DNA of 64,000 nt from Exiguobacterium chiriqhucha RW-2 (GTDB lineage Bacteria; Bacillota; Bacilli; Exiguobacteriales; Exiguobacteriaceae), in contig NZ_ATCL01000020.1 in NCBI RefSeq assembly GCF_000416965.1, positions 372,001 to 436,000 of the forward strand. Reading direction: 5' to 3'. The notes beneath the pieces were generated by a model, which had not been told where the DNA came from, searched no databases, and worked only from the letters and a program-made list of their open reading frames with translations. Positions 9,482-18,769 of this stretch are shown here, piece by piece (positions within the stretch are counted from its first letter, which is position 1; each line of letters opens with the position of its first letter). The position numbers and the translations under genes are program-made.

Positions 9482-10042
9482 ATGGAAAAAGACAACACGA
9501 AGCGAGGCAGACAGCTATTGGTCGCGCTCGTTCTCGTCCCGGCCATCTTTCTACTCGTTGGAGGGATTGTCGTCATGAACTATGCGATGGACCGTCCGTT
9601 GTTATCGGTCCCGTTTCTAGAGACCGGTTCAAAACAAGAGCCGGAAGAAAAAGTGAAGACGAACGTGAACGTGACCGGTGTGGATACTGATGCCGCGAAT
9701 CGCTTGAAAGTGGCGAATGCCGAGATTGAGAAGCTTCGGGCCGATAACGCCGAGTTGACGAACGAAGTGAAGGCTAGACAAGAAGAAGTCTCGAAGTTGA
9801 TTCAGGAACGTGACCGACTCGTCGCGGAGTTGGCGACGGCCAGTGCGGTCGAAGAAGAAACCTCGGACGTGTCTCGTGTCTATGAGGAGATGTCAGCGAA
9901 ACAAGCCGCTGCCATCATGAACGAACTCGAGAGTCCGCAAGTGGCGAACCTATTGAAGGAATTGTCGCCGAAGCAACAAGCCGACATATTGGGACGGATG
10001 GATGCCCAACAGGCCGCCGTCGTCACCCAGTTGCTCCAGTGA
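9482..10042 (+). CDS. ylxF: MotE/YlxF-like membrane protein of the fla/che operon
   Basis: A 186-residue protein with one N-terminal membrane segment (about 15-35, ALVLVPAIFLLVGGIVVMNY), a central coiled coil (about 72-120), and a C-terminal helical module beginning YEEMSAKQAAAIMNELESPQ and repeating LLKELSPKQQADILGRMDAQ. That module resembles the intracellular N domain of MgtE. Proteins with this layout in the same position are B. subtilis YlxF and the MotE chaperone class. A role as a periplasmic or motor-associated chaperone is inferred only. It overlaps the GTG that opens the fliK frame. Confidence 0.8.
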   Translation: MEKDNTKRGRQLLVALVLVPAIFLLVGGIVVMNYAMDRPLLSVPFLETGSKQEPEEKVKTNVNVTGVDTDAANRLKVANAEIEKLRADNAELTNEVKARQEEVSKLIQERDRLVAELATASAVEEETSDVSRVYEEMSAKQAAAIMNELESPQVANLLKELSPKQQADILGRMDAQQAAVVTQLLQ

Positions 10043-10062
10043 CTGGAAAGGAGGACATGATG

Positions 10063-11109
10063 ATGAATATCGCCTTACTGGCCCAATCGATGCAAGGGGC
10101 ACCACAAAAAGGCGGGGACGCGAGTGCGACCCCGACCGGACAGTTTTTAGAATTGCTCTCGGCCATGCTCGGAACGACGCCGACCTCGTCGCCTGAAGCT
10201 ATGGCTGTTCCGGAAGACGAAGCATCGCTCCCGCTCGAGAACGTATCGAATCGGTTAGAGCAGTGGCTGCAACAGCCGGATAGCCTGCAATGGTTGAAGT
10301 CATTGCCGGCCGATGCGTATCGCAAGTTCATGGATGCCTATATCGGAATTTTGAATCAAGTCGCCCCGGAACCTGCAACGGCCAAGGCCCCGGACGCAAT
10401 CCCTGCACTGATCACAAGCCAAGCGGCAGCGCCGACGCTCTCGTTTACGCTCACGAAGAAAGAGACGGACACACTCGTCCAAACGGTGCCGGTCGATCAA
10501 GTAGAGGAGAACGTGCGCATCATCCAGCAAGTCGTTGCGCAGTTTAAAGGGACGCTCGGACAGACCCCAAAACCTTTACCCGGTGTGACACAAACTGAAA
10601 CGCAACCCGCACAGATGCAACAGCCGATCAAAGAAACCGACTGGATGCCGAAAAGCATGACGTGGTCGAAACCGAATATCGATTCTGAGATGGTGATGTA
10701 CGCCTCGAAAGGCTCATTATCTGAAAACATGCAGGCCCGCATCGAAGCGGCCTTGCACCGGGCACCGTTCAAGAGCGGGGCCGATGGGTCGAAAGTGTTC
10801 ACGGTCCGTCTTTATCCGGAACAGTTAGGGGAACTCGTCGTCAAACTCGAACGGCAGAACGGAGAACTCGTCGTCAAGCTGTTTGCGAGTAACCAAGAGG
10901 CGAAGCAGTTATTGCAATCACAACTAGGACAGTTGCAACAGACGCTCCAGCCCGCGAACCCGAACGTCCGCGTCGAGGTCAACTTGACCCAACAAGCGCT
11001 AGAGACGAAAAACTCGAGCTTCAATGAGTTCGACCAACCTGAACCGGAACACCATGAACAACCGAAAGGAGACCCTGACGATGACGACAATCCAGCCGAA
11101 GACGAATGA
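10063..11109 (+). CDS. fliK: Flagellar hook-length control protein FliK
   Basis: Exported ruler protein that measures the hook and switches export specificity through FlhB. The start is placed at the third of three consecutive ATGs (10057, 10060, 10063) after gaaaggagg; the second is also possible. The 348 residues have a variable Pro/Gln/Ala-rich N-terminal half. The conserved C-terminal Flg_hook domain [20 protein letters not shown] is followed by [20 protein letters not shown]. An acidic tail ([12 protein letters not shown]) ends the protein. It appears shorter than B. subtilis FliK. The 3' end overlaps flgD by 29 bases. Confidence 0.87.
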   Translation: MNIALLAQSMQGAPQKGGDASATPTGQFLELLSAMLGTTPTSSPEAMAVPEDEASLPLENVSNRLEQWLQQPDSLQWLKSLPADAYRKFMDAYIGILNQVAPEPATAKAPDAIPALITSQAAAPTLSFTLTKKETDTLVQTVPVDQVEENVRIIQQVVAQFKGTLGQTPKPLPGVTQTETQPAQMQQPIKETDWMPKSMTWSKPNIDSEMVMYASKGSLSENMQARIEAALHRAPFKSGADGSKVFTVRLYPEQLGELVVKLERQNGELVVKLFASNQEAKQLLQSQLGQLQQTLQPANPNVRVEVNLTQQALETKNSSFNEFDQPEPEHHEQPKGDPDDDDNPAEDE

Positions 11110-11512
11110 CTATACGCTACCGGATCAATCGATGCCGAAAGCGACGAACCAATACGATCAAAGCATGTTCTTGAAACTGTTGCTCGCCCAACTCGCCAAC
11201 CAAGACCCGATGTCACCGATGGAAGACCGTGAGTTCATCTCTCAGATGGCTCAGTTCTCTTCTCTCGAACAGATGCAGACGATTTCGAAACAACTCGATT
11301 CCGCGCTCGTCGATCGACAAATGGCCTCGATTTCGGAGTTCAGCAATATGATCGGGCAAACGGTCGCTTATACAAACGAAACGGAAACCGAGACGATTAA
11401 AGGCTCGGGACGTGTTCTCTCGATTTCGAAGACCGAAGCCGGCTATGTGGCCGACCTTGAAGACGGAACGTCCGTCAACGTGTACAACATCACTTCCATC
11501 AAACAAGCATAG
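11081..11512 (+). CDS. flgD: Flagellar hook assembly scaffold FlgD
   Basis: Hook-capping protein needed for hook polymerisation. The 143-residue product starts at ATG 11081 after aaaggag, inside the end of fliK; the longer frame from 11024 is not supported by a ribosome-binding site. It has the FlgD N-terminal motif [20 protein letters not shown] and [20 protein letters not shown]. The C-terminal part is a small beta-rich segment ([20 protein letters not shown]), shorter than the enterobacterial form but similar in size to the B. subtilis protein. Confidence 0.93.
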   Translation: MTTIQPKTNDYTLPDQSMPKATNQYDQSMFLKLLLAQLANQDPMSPMEDREFISQMAQFSSLEQMQTISKQLDSALVDRQMASISEFSNMIGQTVAYTNETETETIKGSGRVLSISKTEAGYVADLEDGTSVNVYNITSIKQA

Positions 11513-11523
11513 GAGGATTCATC

Positions 11524-12315
11524 ATGTTAAGAGCAATGTACTCAGGAATCAGTGGTTTAAAGAACTTCCAATCGAAGCTTGACGTCGTCGGGAACAACAT
11601 CGCCAACGTCAACACGTTCGGCTATAAAAAGGGCCGGGTCACGTTCAAAGACCTCGTTAGTCAGCAAGTTGGTAGTGCGACAGCGGCAAACGGTGTCAGC
11701 GGCGGGGTCAACCCGAAAGAAGTCGGTCTCGGGGGTACGATGGCGACTGTCGATAACGTCTATAACCAAGGCGCCATGCAAAACTCAGGGAGAGCGCTTG
11801 ATGTCGGGATCTCAGGAGAAGGATTCTTCGCCTTGGACGTGAACGGTCAAACACAATACACGCGGGCCGGTAACTTCTACACGGATAACACAGGAGACCT
11901 CGTCAACGGAGACGGTGCGTACGTCCTCAGCATGACAGGAGACCGAATTAACATCCCTGCCGGTGCGAAGTCGCTCTCAATCGGGAAAGACGGACAAGTC
12001 AGCTACGTCGATAACGCCGGAGCTTCGACAGTCGTCGGCCAAATCCAAGTCGTCACGTTCGCCAACAACGCCGGATTGTCAAAAGTCGGCGCGAACAACT
12101 TCATTCAATCGCAAAACTCAGGTGAGCCGAACATTGGTATCCCTGGACAAGATGGACGTGGCGAACTCGTCTCGGGTGCCCTCGAGATGTCGAACGTCGA
12201 CTTGTCGGAAGAGTTCACAGAAATGATTGTCGCGCAGCGTGGTTTTCAAGCGAACACACGAATCATCACAACATCGGACGAGATTCTCCAAGAACTCGTC
12301 AACTTGAAACGCTGA
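11524..12315 (+). CDS. flgE: Flagellar hook protein FlgE (formerly annotated FlgG-like in bacilli)
   Basis: A 263-residue member of the FlgE/F/G family. The N-terminal motif MYSGISGLKNFQSKLDVVGN leads into NNIANVNTFGYKK, and the C-terminal LSEEFTEMIVAQRGFQANTR is the family's coiled-coil segment. The position after fliK-flgD and the length match the B. subtilis gene now recognised as the hook protein. FlgG (distal rod) proteins share both motifs, so the distinction rests on context. The ATG follows aggaggattcatc, and the stop overlaps the next gene by one base. Confidence 0.88.
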   Translation: MLRAMYSGISGLKNFQSKLDVVGNNIANVNTFGYKKGRVTFKDLVSQQVGSATAANGVSGGVNPKEVGLGGTMATVDNVYNQGAMQNSGRALDVGISGEGFFALDVNGQTQYTRAGNFYTDNTGDLVNGDGAYVLSMTGDRINIPAGAKSLSIGKDGQVSYVDNAGASTVVGQIQVVTFANNAGLSKVGANNFIQSQNSGEPNIGIPGQDGRGELVSGALEMSNVDLSEEFTEMIVAQRGFQANTRIITTSDEILQELVNLKR

Positions 12316-12533
12316 TGATTCGCGTCACGACGCTCCGGGGTGAAGAACTTGTGCTGAATGCCTTGTTCATCGAGACGGTCAAAGCCGAGCCCGATACGAT
12401 CATTCACTTGTATAACGGAAAGACGTATATCGTCCGCGAGACGAAACAACAAATCATCGACCGGACGACGGCGTTCTATGCCTCGGTCGGTCTGGTTGGA
12501 ACGATAGGCATACGAGGTGAAGAAGATGAGTGA
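12315..12533 (+). CDS. swrD: SwrD/FlbD-family small flagellar protein
   Basis: A 72-residue FlbD-family protein beginning MIRVTTLRGEELVLNALFIE and containing IIHLYNGKTYIVRET. In B. subtilis the gene at this position (SwrD, formerly YlzI) raises flagellar motor power and is needed for swarming. The equivalent role here is inferred from family and location. It starts at the last base of flgE and overlaps fliL by eight bases. Confidence 0.85.
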   Translation: MIRVTTLRGEELVLNALFIETVKAEPDTIIHLYNGKTYIVRETKQQIIDRTTAFYASVGLVGTIGIRGEEDE

Positions 12534-12975
12534 AGAAAAACAAAAAGGCGGCGCCATGAAGATGGTGCTCATCCTGCTAGTCGTCCTGCTCGTCATGGGC
12601 GGGGCCGGATTCATGACTTATAAATACTTGTTCGGGGACAACGTGACGGCGAAGACGAAACCTGTCACCGCCGAAGAATTGGCCGAACGCAGCTTCACGA
12701 CGGACGATATGACGACGAACATCCAAGATGAGCGTTTCATCAACGTCCAGTTCACAATCGTGACGGATGCTGCGGAGACGAAAGAAGATCTCGAACTTCG
12801 AAAGTTCCAAGTGCATAACGTCATCCTCGGCGATTTGGCCGGCATGACGAAAGCGAAGCTCACGACGAAAGAAGACATGCAGAAGTTTGAGCAGTCGCTC
12901 CGCAAACAATTAAACGGACTGTTGGAGTCAGGCGAGGTCCAACGAGTCTACATGACGAAGAAAATCATACAGTGA
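12526..12975 (+). CDS. fliL: Flagellar basal-body-associated protein FliL
   Basis: Single-pass membrane protein of the stator complex that modulates motor output. It is 149 residues from ATG 12526, which follows gaggtg; an in-frame GTG at 12517 is the likely ribosome-binding site itself. The membrane segment MKMVLILLVVLLVMGGAGFM is at about 13-32. The extracytoplasmic domain carries FTTDDMTTNIQDERFINVQF, typical of FliL. It lies between swrD and fliM as in B. subtilis. Confidence 0.92.
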   Translation: MSEEKQKGGAMKMVLILLVVLLVMGGAGFMTYKYLFGDNVTAKTKPVTAEELAERSFTTDDMTTNIQDERFINVQFTIVTDAAETKEDLELRKFQVHNVILGDLAGMTKAKLTTKEDMQKFEQSLRKQLNGLLESGEVQRVYMTKKIIQ

Positions 12976-12984
12976 GGTGGCATC

Positions 12985-13974
12985 ATGGGAGAAGTCTTAT
13001 CTCAACAAGAAATTGATGCCTTGCTATCGGCGTTAAGCAGTGGCGACGTCGAAGCCGACTCCTTTTTGGCCCAGGAAGAAGAGCGGAAAGTCCGGCAGTA
13101 TGACTTTAAACGGGCGGTCCGCTTCTCGAAAGACCAAATCCGAAGCTTGACCCGGATTCATGAGCATTTCACACGGATGCTGACCACGTTCTTCTCGGCC
13201 CAGCTCCGGACGTACGTCCAGTTCACGGTCAACTCGGTCGAACAGCTTCCTTATGACGAATTCATTCATTCCATTCCGAGCATGACGATGATCAACTTGA
13301 TTGAAGCGCCGCCGCTCAACGGCCGTTTCATCATCGAAGTGAATCCGAACATCTCGTACGCGATGCTCGATCGCCTACTCGGCGGTCCCGGGGTCGAGAT
13401 TGAAAAAGTCGAGAGCTTCACGGAAATCGAGATGCGCATCTTGACGCAATTATATAAACGAGCGTTTGCAGGATACGGAGACGCCTGGGAATCGATTGCC
13501 GAGATCAAGTCAGAGATGACAGCGGTCGAGGTCAATCCCCAGTTCCTCCAACTCGTCTCGCCAAACGAGACGGTCGTCCTCGTCTCAATCGGTGTCACCA
13601 TCGGCGAAGTGAGCGGGACAATCAACGTCTGCTTACCGTTCGTGACGATTGAGCCGGTGTTATCGAAACTGTCGAGTCATTACTGGATGCAAGAGGCCAA
13701 TCGCCGCAATGCGAGCGGGAACAGCAAAGAACCGCTCAAAGCCCAGTTGATGAACTCGTCGGTCGAGGTCGTGTCCCTGCTCGGGGAGACGACGATCACG
13801 TTCGGTGACTTGTTGCATTTAGAGGTCGGGGACTGTTTGACCCTCGATCAATTGGTGAAAGACCCGTTATCGATCATGGTAGGGGAAAATAAAGTGTTCA
13901 GAGGGCAAGTCGGTGTGAGCGGGAAGCGGATGGCGGTCCAAGTGCTCCACCGGGTGAAGGAGGAAGAGCAATGA
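12985..13974 (+). CDS. fliM: Flagellar motor switch protein FliM
   Basis: Switch-ring protein that binds CheY-P. The 329 residues start with the CheY-binding peptide VLSQQEIDALLSALSSGD. They continue with the CheC-like middle domain (RFSKDQIRSLTRIHEHFTRM, GGPGVEIEKVESFTEIEMRI) and end in a SpoA/FliN-like domain (GDCLTLDQLVKDPLSIMVGE). The length and all three parts are intact. The stop overlaps the fliY start by four bases. Confidence 0.96.
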   Translation: MGEVLSQQEIDALLSALSSGDVEADSFLAQEEERKVRQYDFKRAVRFSKDQIRSLTRIHEHFTRMLTTFFSAQLRTYVQFTVNSVEQLPYDEFIHSIPSMTMINLIEAPPLNGRFIIEVNPNISYAMLDRLLGGPGVEIEKVESFTEIEMRILTQLYKRAFAGYGDAWESIAEIKSEMTAVEVNPQFLQLVSPNETVVLVSIGVTIGEVSGTINVCLPFVTIEPVLSKLSSHYWMQEANRRNASGNSKEPLKAQLMNSSVEVVSLLGETTITFGDLLHLEVGDCLTLDQLVKDPLSIMVGENKVFRGQVGVSGKRMAVQVLHRVKEEEQ

Positions 13975-15086
13975 GTGAGATGTTGTCACAAGATGAAATA
14001 GACGCGTTATTGCGCGGGACGAGCGAGTCGTCAAAACCGGAGGCGAATCCTGAAGAACATCTTGATTCGATGGAAAGCGACGCCTTAGGGGAAATCGGAA
14101 ATATCTCGTTCGGTAACTCGGCGACGGCGCTATCGACGTTACTGCAACAAAAAGTAGAAATCACGACTCCAATCGTCAGTGAGGTCACAATCGATGCGCT
14201 CCGTGAGCGTTATCCGACGCCGCACGTGGCACTTCGAGTCGGCTATACAGAAGGCTTGAAAGGCGAGAACGTGCTCGTATTGACACGGGAAGACGCCGCC
14301 ATCATCTCAGACTTGATGCTCGGTGGAACAGGGATTGGCGTCGATCCGGAAGGACTCGATGAAATTCGTCTTTCAGCCGTCCAAGAGGCGATGAACCAAA
14401 TGATGGGTGCGGCAGCGACATCATTGTCGACCGTATTCTCGAAAAAGATTGATATTTCACCACCGCTCGTCGAAGTGTTCGATGCGACGAAGAACCAGAC
14501 GATTATCGACCGCCTCGAGCTTTGGGAGACGATGGTCTTAATCGAGTTCAACTTGAAGGTCGGTACGTTAATCGATTCGAAAATCGTTCAAATTGCCCCG
14601 GTCCAGTTCGGGAAACAACTTGTCAACGAACTGATGGCCGCCACATCGCCAGCCCCTGTCGCACCAGCTCCGGCAGCTGCCCCGGTCGCGCCGAAGCAGG
14701 AAGCGCCGAAGGCACCGGCTCCCGCCGCCCAACAACCGGTTCGTCCGGCAGCGAAGTCGGTACCGGAAGTCGCGGTCAGCCAGGCCGAGTTCATGCCGCT
14801 CCACGCACCGGCGACGAACGACTCGATTCCAGCGAATCTGGGATTGTTGTATGACGTGCCGCTCAACGTGACGGTCGAACTCGGACGGACGAAACGTTCG
14901 GTCCGAGAAGTGCTTGAGCTGTCACAAGGTTCGATTATCGAACTCGATAAGTTGGCCGGTGAGCCGGTCGATATTTATGTGAACCAACAACGGATCGCCC
15001 GGGGCGAAGTCGTCGTCATCGAAGAGAACTTCGGCGTCCGTGTAACAGAAATTATCCAACCGCACGAGCGGATTGGCATCGTTTAA
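13971..15086 (+). CDS. fliY: Flagellar switch phosphatase FliY (CheC-FliN fusion)
   Basis: FliY sits in the switch and dephosphorylates CheY-P. The 371 residues contain an N-terminal CheY-binding peptide MLSQDEIDALLRGT, then two CheC-type active sites of the D/S-x3-E-x2-N form (DALGEIGN at about 36-43 and SAVQEAMN near 125-132). A Pro/Ala-rich linker (about 223-265) leads to a C-terminal FliN/SpoA domain (LGRTKRSVREVLELSQGSII). All parts needed for both phosphatase and switch functions are present. It overlaps fliM, and cheY follows 12 bases later. Confidence 0.95.
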   Translation: MSEMLSQDEIDALLRGTSESSKPEANPEEHLDSMESDALGEIGNISFGNSATALSTLLQQKVEITTPIVSEVTIDALRERYPTPHVALRVGYTEGLKGENVLVLTREDAAIISDLMLGGTGIGVDPEGLDEIRLSAVQEAMNQMMGAAATSLSTVFSKKIDISPPLVEVFDATKNQTIIDRLELWETMVLIEFNLKVGTLIDSKIVQIAPVQFGKQLVNELMAATSPAPVAPAPAAAPVAPKQEAPKAPAPAAQQPVRPAAKSVPEVAVSQAEFMPLHAPATNDSIPANLGLLYDVPLNVTVELGRTKRSVREVLELSQGSIIELDKLAGEPVDIYVNQQRIARGEVVVIEENFGVRVTEIIQPHERIGIV

Positions 15087-15098
15087 GGAGGAAGAACA

Positions 15099-15464
15099 AT
15101 GAGTGCAAAAATTTTAGTGGTAGATGATGCGGCGTTCATGCGTATGATGATTAAGGATATCTTGACAAAGAATGGATTTGAAGTCGTCGGAGAAGCGGAG
15201 AACGGTGTCGATGCAGTCGCGAAATATCGTGAGCTCATGCCCGATCTCGTCACGCTCGACATCACGATGCCAGAAATGGACGGCTTGGCAGCCTTGAAGG
15301 AAATCCGCGGGTTCGATTCGAACGCGAAAGTAATCATGTGTTCGGCGATGGGACAACAAGCGATGGTCATCGATGCGATTCAAGCAGGAGCAAAAGACTT
15401 TATCGTCAAACCGTTCAACGCTGAACGCGTCGTCGAGGCAGTCTCAAAAACGGTCGCACAATGA
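15099..15464 (+). CDS. cheY: Chemotaxis response regulator CheY
   Basis: Single-domain receiver (121 residues) that carries the phosphoryl signal from CheA to the switch. The acidic pair is D9/D10 (VVDDAAFMR), the phosphoacceptor is D54 (LVTLDITMPEMDGL), and the conserved Lys is K104 (FIVKPF). CSAM supplies the switch Ser at position 82. The start ATG follows aggaggaagaaca. The stop overlaps the next gene (ATGA), so it is coupled to fliO. Confidence 0.96.
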   Translation: MSAKILVVDDAAFMRMMIKDILTKNGFEVVGEAENGVDAVAKYRELMPDLVTLDITMPEMDGLAALKEIRGFDSNAKVIMCSAMGQQAMVIDAIQAGAKDFIVKPFNAERVVEAVSKTVAQ

Positions 15465-15955
15465 ACAAGTGGTGGTTGATTATCCTTCTCGTGGCTGGGT
15501 TATTCGTCCCGGCCACGGTCGAGGCCGCCACCGTCGACCAACAGTTCGAACAGCAACAACCAGACACGAAAGAGGAACCGGTCACATCGGCCGTCTCATC
15601 GGTCGGCACGGCCATCAAGCTCATCTTGAGCCTGGTCGTCGTCATCGGTGGGTTCCTCGTCCTCGTGCGATGGTTGAACGCACGGACACAAGGCGTGAAG
15701 TCGGCTCAGCATTTGACCCATCTCGGTGGTGTCCCGCTCGGCAAAGACCGTTCGGTGCAACTCGTCAAGCTCGGTGAACAAGTGTACGTGCTCGGTGTCG
15801 GCGACTCAATTCAATTGCTCGACCGGATTGATGCCGAAGCGATGGACGAGGCGGCGCTCGATGCCCCGACCTTGAACCAGTCGAACTCGTCGGCTTTCCT
15901 CGACACGTTTAAACAACAGTTGGCCCAGATTGAAGAAGTGAGGAAGAAACGATGA
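15461..15955 (+). CDS. fliZ: Flagellar biosynthesis protein FliO/FliZ
   Basis: A 164-residue protein with a likely signal peptide (about 1-22, WWLIILLVAGLFVPATVEA), a Gln/Glu-rich extracytoplasmic stretch and one membrane segment (about 45-65, AIKLILSLVVVIGGFLVLVR). The cytoplasmic domain contains LGKDRSVQLVKLGEQVYVLG, typical of FliO. FliO helps assemble the FliP ring. B. subtilis names this gene fliZ. It overlaps cheY at its start and fliP at its stop, both by four bases. Confidence 0.88.
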   Translation: MNKWWLIILLVAGLFVPATVEAATVDQQFEQQQPDTKEEPVTSAVSSVGTAIKLILSLVVVIGGFLVLVRWLNARTQGVKSAQHLTHLGGVPLGKDRSVQLVKLGEQVYVLGVGDSIQLLDRIDAEAMDEAALDAPTLNQSNSSAFLDTFKQQLAQIEEVRKKR

Positions 15956-16617
15956 CGACGATTGAACAATTAATCAACTTGGAGACGCCAGACAGTACAT
16001 CGACCTCGATCAAATTGTTGGTCGTGCTCACCTTGCTCACGCTCGCGCCATCGTTTTTAATCTTGATGACTTGTTTCACACGAGTCGTCGTCGTGCTTTC
16101 GTTCATCCGCCCGGCACTCGGGACGCAGCAGACGCCACCGAACCAGCTGATTATCGGGCTCGCCCTGTTCATCACGTTGTTCGTCATGTCGCCTGTACTA
16201 TCGGAGTTGAATGATCAGGCGTTGTCGCCATATATGGACGACGAAATCAGCCAAGACGAGGCGTTCGAAGAGGCGGGGAATACGATGAAGCGGTTCATGG
16301 CCCAATATACGCGCCAAGAGGATTTGCAATTATTTATTAAATATGGGAACTATGAGCAACCTGAGTCGGTCGAAGATGTCCCGCTGCTCGCGATGGTCCC
16401 GGCCTATGCGATTAGCGAGTTAAAAACGGCGTTCCAAATCGGGTTCATGATCTTCTTGCCATTTTTGATTATCGATATGGTCGTGGCGAGTGTCCTCATG
16501 TCAATGGGGATGATGATGCTTCCGCCGGTCATGATCGCATTGCCGTTCAAATTGTTACTGTTTGTGTTGGTGGATGGATGGCACTTGATTGTGGAGTCCT
16601 TGCTTAGAAGTATGTAG
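15952..16617 (+). CDS. fliP: Flagellar export gate protein FliP
   Basis: Core membrane protein of the flagellar type III export gate. The 221 residues have about four membrane segments. They contain the signatures LLTLAPSFLILMTCFTRVVV and FLIIDMVVASVLMSMGMMML and the C-terminal ALPFKLLLFVLVDGWHL. It appears complete, is coupled to fliO and is followed by fliQ after 11 bases. Confidence 0.96.
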   Translation: MTTIEQLINLETPDSTSTSIKLLVVLTLLTLAPSFLILMTCFTRVVVVLSFIRPALGTQQTPPNQLIIGLALFITLFVMSPVLSELNDQALSPYMDDEISQDEAFEEAGNTMKRFMAQYTRQEDLQLFIKYGNYEQPESVEDVPLLAMVPAYAISELKTAFQIGFMIFLPFLIIDMVVASVLMSMGMMMLPPVMIALPFKLLLFVLVDGWHLIVESLLRSM

Positions 16618-16628
16618 GAGGAACGAAT

Positions 16629-16901
16629 ATGACGCAGGAAATGGTCATTTATTTGGCGACGGAGAGTGTGTGGACGTTATTGAAAATCTCGATGCCGCTC
16701 TTATTGATCTCGCTCGTCGTCGGTCTCGTCATTTCGATTTTACAGGCGACGACACAAATTCAAGAGCAGACGCTATCGTTCGTCCCAAAGATCGTCTCGG
16801 TCTTTATCGGGCTCGTCGTCTTTGGGCCTTGGATGCTGCAACAGATTGAAGGGTTCACCCGTTTGATTTTTGAACTGATGGTCGAGGTCGCCTCGAAATG
16901 A
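16629..16901 (+). CDS. fliQ: Flagellar export gate protein FliQ
   Basis: A 90-residue protein with two membrane hairpins (about 15-38 and 50-75) and the conserved turn VGLVISILQATTQIQEQTLS followed by FVPKIVSVF. It joins FliP and FliR in the export gate. The ATG follows aggaggaacgaat, and the stop overlaps fliR by four bases. Confidence 0.95.
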   Translation: MTQEMVIYLATESVWTLLKISMPLLLISLVVGLVISILQATTQIQEQTLSFVPKIVSVFIGLVVFGPWMLQQIEGFTRLIFELMVEVASK

Positions 16902-17668
16902 ACGCGGTCGATTTCATCAGTCTCTATGGATTGACGTTTGCCCGTCTTTCCGGCTTCTTCGTGAGCGTCCCGTTATTTTCATCCCGGCAACTGCCGGTCA
17001 TGCACCGCGTCGCGTTCAGTGCCTTTTTAGCGTATTATGCGATGTTCACGGTGACAGAGCCGCTCGATCTCGGTCAAGCCTATATTTTACAGGTGTTGTA
17101 CGAGGTGTTGATCGGGTTAGTGCTCGGTATTTTGATTAACATTTTATTCTTTGCGCCTCAGATTGCGGGTGGCGTCATCGATTTACAGCTCGGACTCGCG
17201 ATGGCATCGGCCTATGACCCGATGTTCGGAGGCCAGTCGCCGCTGATCGGTCGATTCTATTATATTTTTACGTTGTTTATCATGCTGTCGAGCAACTTAC
17301 ATCTGTTGCTGATTGATGGCATCTATTATAGCTTTCAAATTTATCCGCCGGGTCAGCCGATCATCGACTTTAGCGAAGCGTCACTCATGATGGCCGTCAA
17401 GGTCGTCACAATGACGATGATGGTCGCCTTGCAGCTTGCCTTTCCGCTCATGGCATCGCTCTTGCTCGTCGACATGGCGCTCGGGTTCTTGGCGAAATCG
17501 GCGCCGCAGTTCAATATTTTTGCAATCGGATTTTCATTCAAGCTGATTGCGGGATTTTCGGTCATGGTCGTCATGATGGGCTTGACCTTGAACGGCATCA
17601 GCCAATTCATCCCGATTCTACAAGAAGTGTTACGTGATTTTATGACTGTGCTAGGAGACGCCTCATGA
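16898..17668 (+). CDS. fliR: Flagellar export gate protein FliR
   Basis: A 256-residue polytopic membrane protein of the export gate. It contains ARLSGFFVSVPLFSSRQLPV near the N-terminus and the conserved APQIAGGVIDLQLGLAMASA with DPMFGGQSP. The C-terminal LLLVDMALGFLAKSAPQFNI is characteristic. It overlaps fliQ and flhB by four bases each, giving a coupled fliQ-fliR-flhB chain. Confidence 0.95.
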   Translation: MNAVDFISLYGLTFARLSGFFVSVPLFSSRQLPVMHRVAFSAFLAYYAMFTVTEPLDLGQAYILQVLYEVLIGLVLGILINILFFAPQIAGGVIDLQLGLAMASAYDPMFGGQSPLIGRFYYIFTLFIMLSSNLHLLLIDGIYYSFQIYPPGQPIIDFSEASLMMAVKVVTMTMMVALQLAFPLMASLLLVDMALGFLAKSAPQFNIFAIGFSFKLIAGFSVMVVMMGLTLNGISQFIPILQEVLRDFMTVLGDAS

Positions 17669-18756
17669 AGCCTCTATATACCTTATCGGTCGATCTTCAA
17701 TTTTTTGCAGGAGAAAAAACCGAAAAAGCAACACCACGTAAACGAGAGGATTCGCGCAAGAAAGGCCAAGTGGCCAAGTCAGCCGATTTGACCGGTGCCT
17801 TTGCCTTGTTCGCGATGTTTCTCATGTTATCGTTCTTAGGACCGTATCTCGGCAAACAGTTGTTCAGTGTGACGAAAGAGTTGCTCGGTCCGAGCTACTT
17901 ACTGTTCGATCTGTCCAACGGATTGTCCGGCATGCTCACCGACTTGTTGCTTCGGGTCGGACTGATCGTAGGCCCGTTCTTCGCGGTCGCCGTCGTGTTC
18001 GGGATTTTAATCAACTACCTTCAAATCGGGACGTTGTTCTCGGCGGAAGCGATTCAACCGAAACTCGAACGAATCGATCCGATTAAAGGGGTCAAACGGA
18101 TTATCAGTATGAAAGCGGTCGTCGAATTTTTAAAGTCCTTATTCAAATTATTGATTATCCTGACGACTGCCGTCGCCGTGCTCTGGCAGAATCAAAAAGA
18201 GCTGTCCCGCATGGCGGTCGAACATATCCGTGAATCGGTCATCGCGCTCGCCCATATCACGATCGAACTCGGACTATGGGTGAGTGTGGCCTTGCTCGCG
18301 CTCGCGTTGCTCGACTTCTTCTATCAACGATTCGATTTTGAGAAATCGATTCGCATGTCGAAGCAAGATATCAAAGACGAGTATAAGAATAGTGAGGGTG
18401 ACCCGCTCATTAAATCGAAAATCAAACAACAACAACGGGAGATGGCGATGCGCCGTATGATGCAAGAAATTCCGAACGCGGATGTCGTCATCACCAACCC
18501 GACCCACTATGCCGTCGTCATCCGGTACGATGACACGAAAGACTTCGCGCCGCTCGTCGTCGCCAAAGGGGTCGATCGTGTCGCCTTCAATATCCGTGAC
18601 GTGGCCAAAGAACATGACATCCCGATTGTCGAAAACAAACCGTTGGCCCGTGCGCTGTACGCCCAAATGGATATCGGGGAAGTCGTTGACGAGTCGTTTT
18701 ATCAGGCGATCGCCGAAGTGCTCGCATTCGTCTATCAATTGAAACAACCGTCTTGA
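17665..18756 (+). CDS. flhB: Flagellar export switch protein FlhB
   Basis: Controls the change from rod/hook to filament export. The 363 residues begin with a short variable leader and EKTEKATPRKREDSRKKGQV. Four membrane segments follow and then the cytoplasmic domain. The autocleavage motif NPTH starts at about residue 278 within VVITNPTHYAVVIRYD, so self-processing should occur. The remainder of the domain is complete through YAQMDIGEVVDESFYQAIAE. Confidence 0.96.
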   Translation: MKPLYTLSVDLQFFAGEKTEKATPRKREDSRKKGQVAKSADLTGAFALFAMFLMLSFLGPYLGKQLFSVTKELLGPSYLLFDLSNGLSGMLTDLLLRVGLIVGPFFAVAVVFGILINYLQIGTLFSAEAIQPKLERIDPIKGVKRIISMKAVVEFLKSLFKLLIILTTAVAVLWQNQKELSRMAVEHIRESVIALAHITIELGLWVSVALLALALLDFFYQRFDFEKSIRMSKQDIKDEYKNSEGDPLIKSKIKQQQREMAMRRMMQEIPNADVVITNPTHYAVVIRYDDTKDFAPLVVAKGVDRVAFNIRDVAKEHDIPIVENKPLARALYAQMDIGEVVDESFYQAIAEVLAFVYQLKQPS

Positions 18757-18769
18757 GGAGGAGTATGTA

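Noticed and set aside
11524-12315. Naming the hook gene flgG (distal rod)
   Set aside because: Sequence motifs are shared by FlgE and FlgG, but the position after fliK-flgD and the 263-residue length match the bacillar hook gene.
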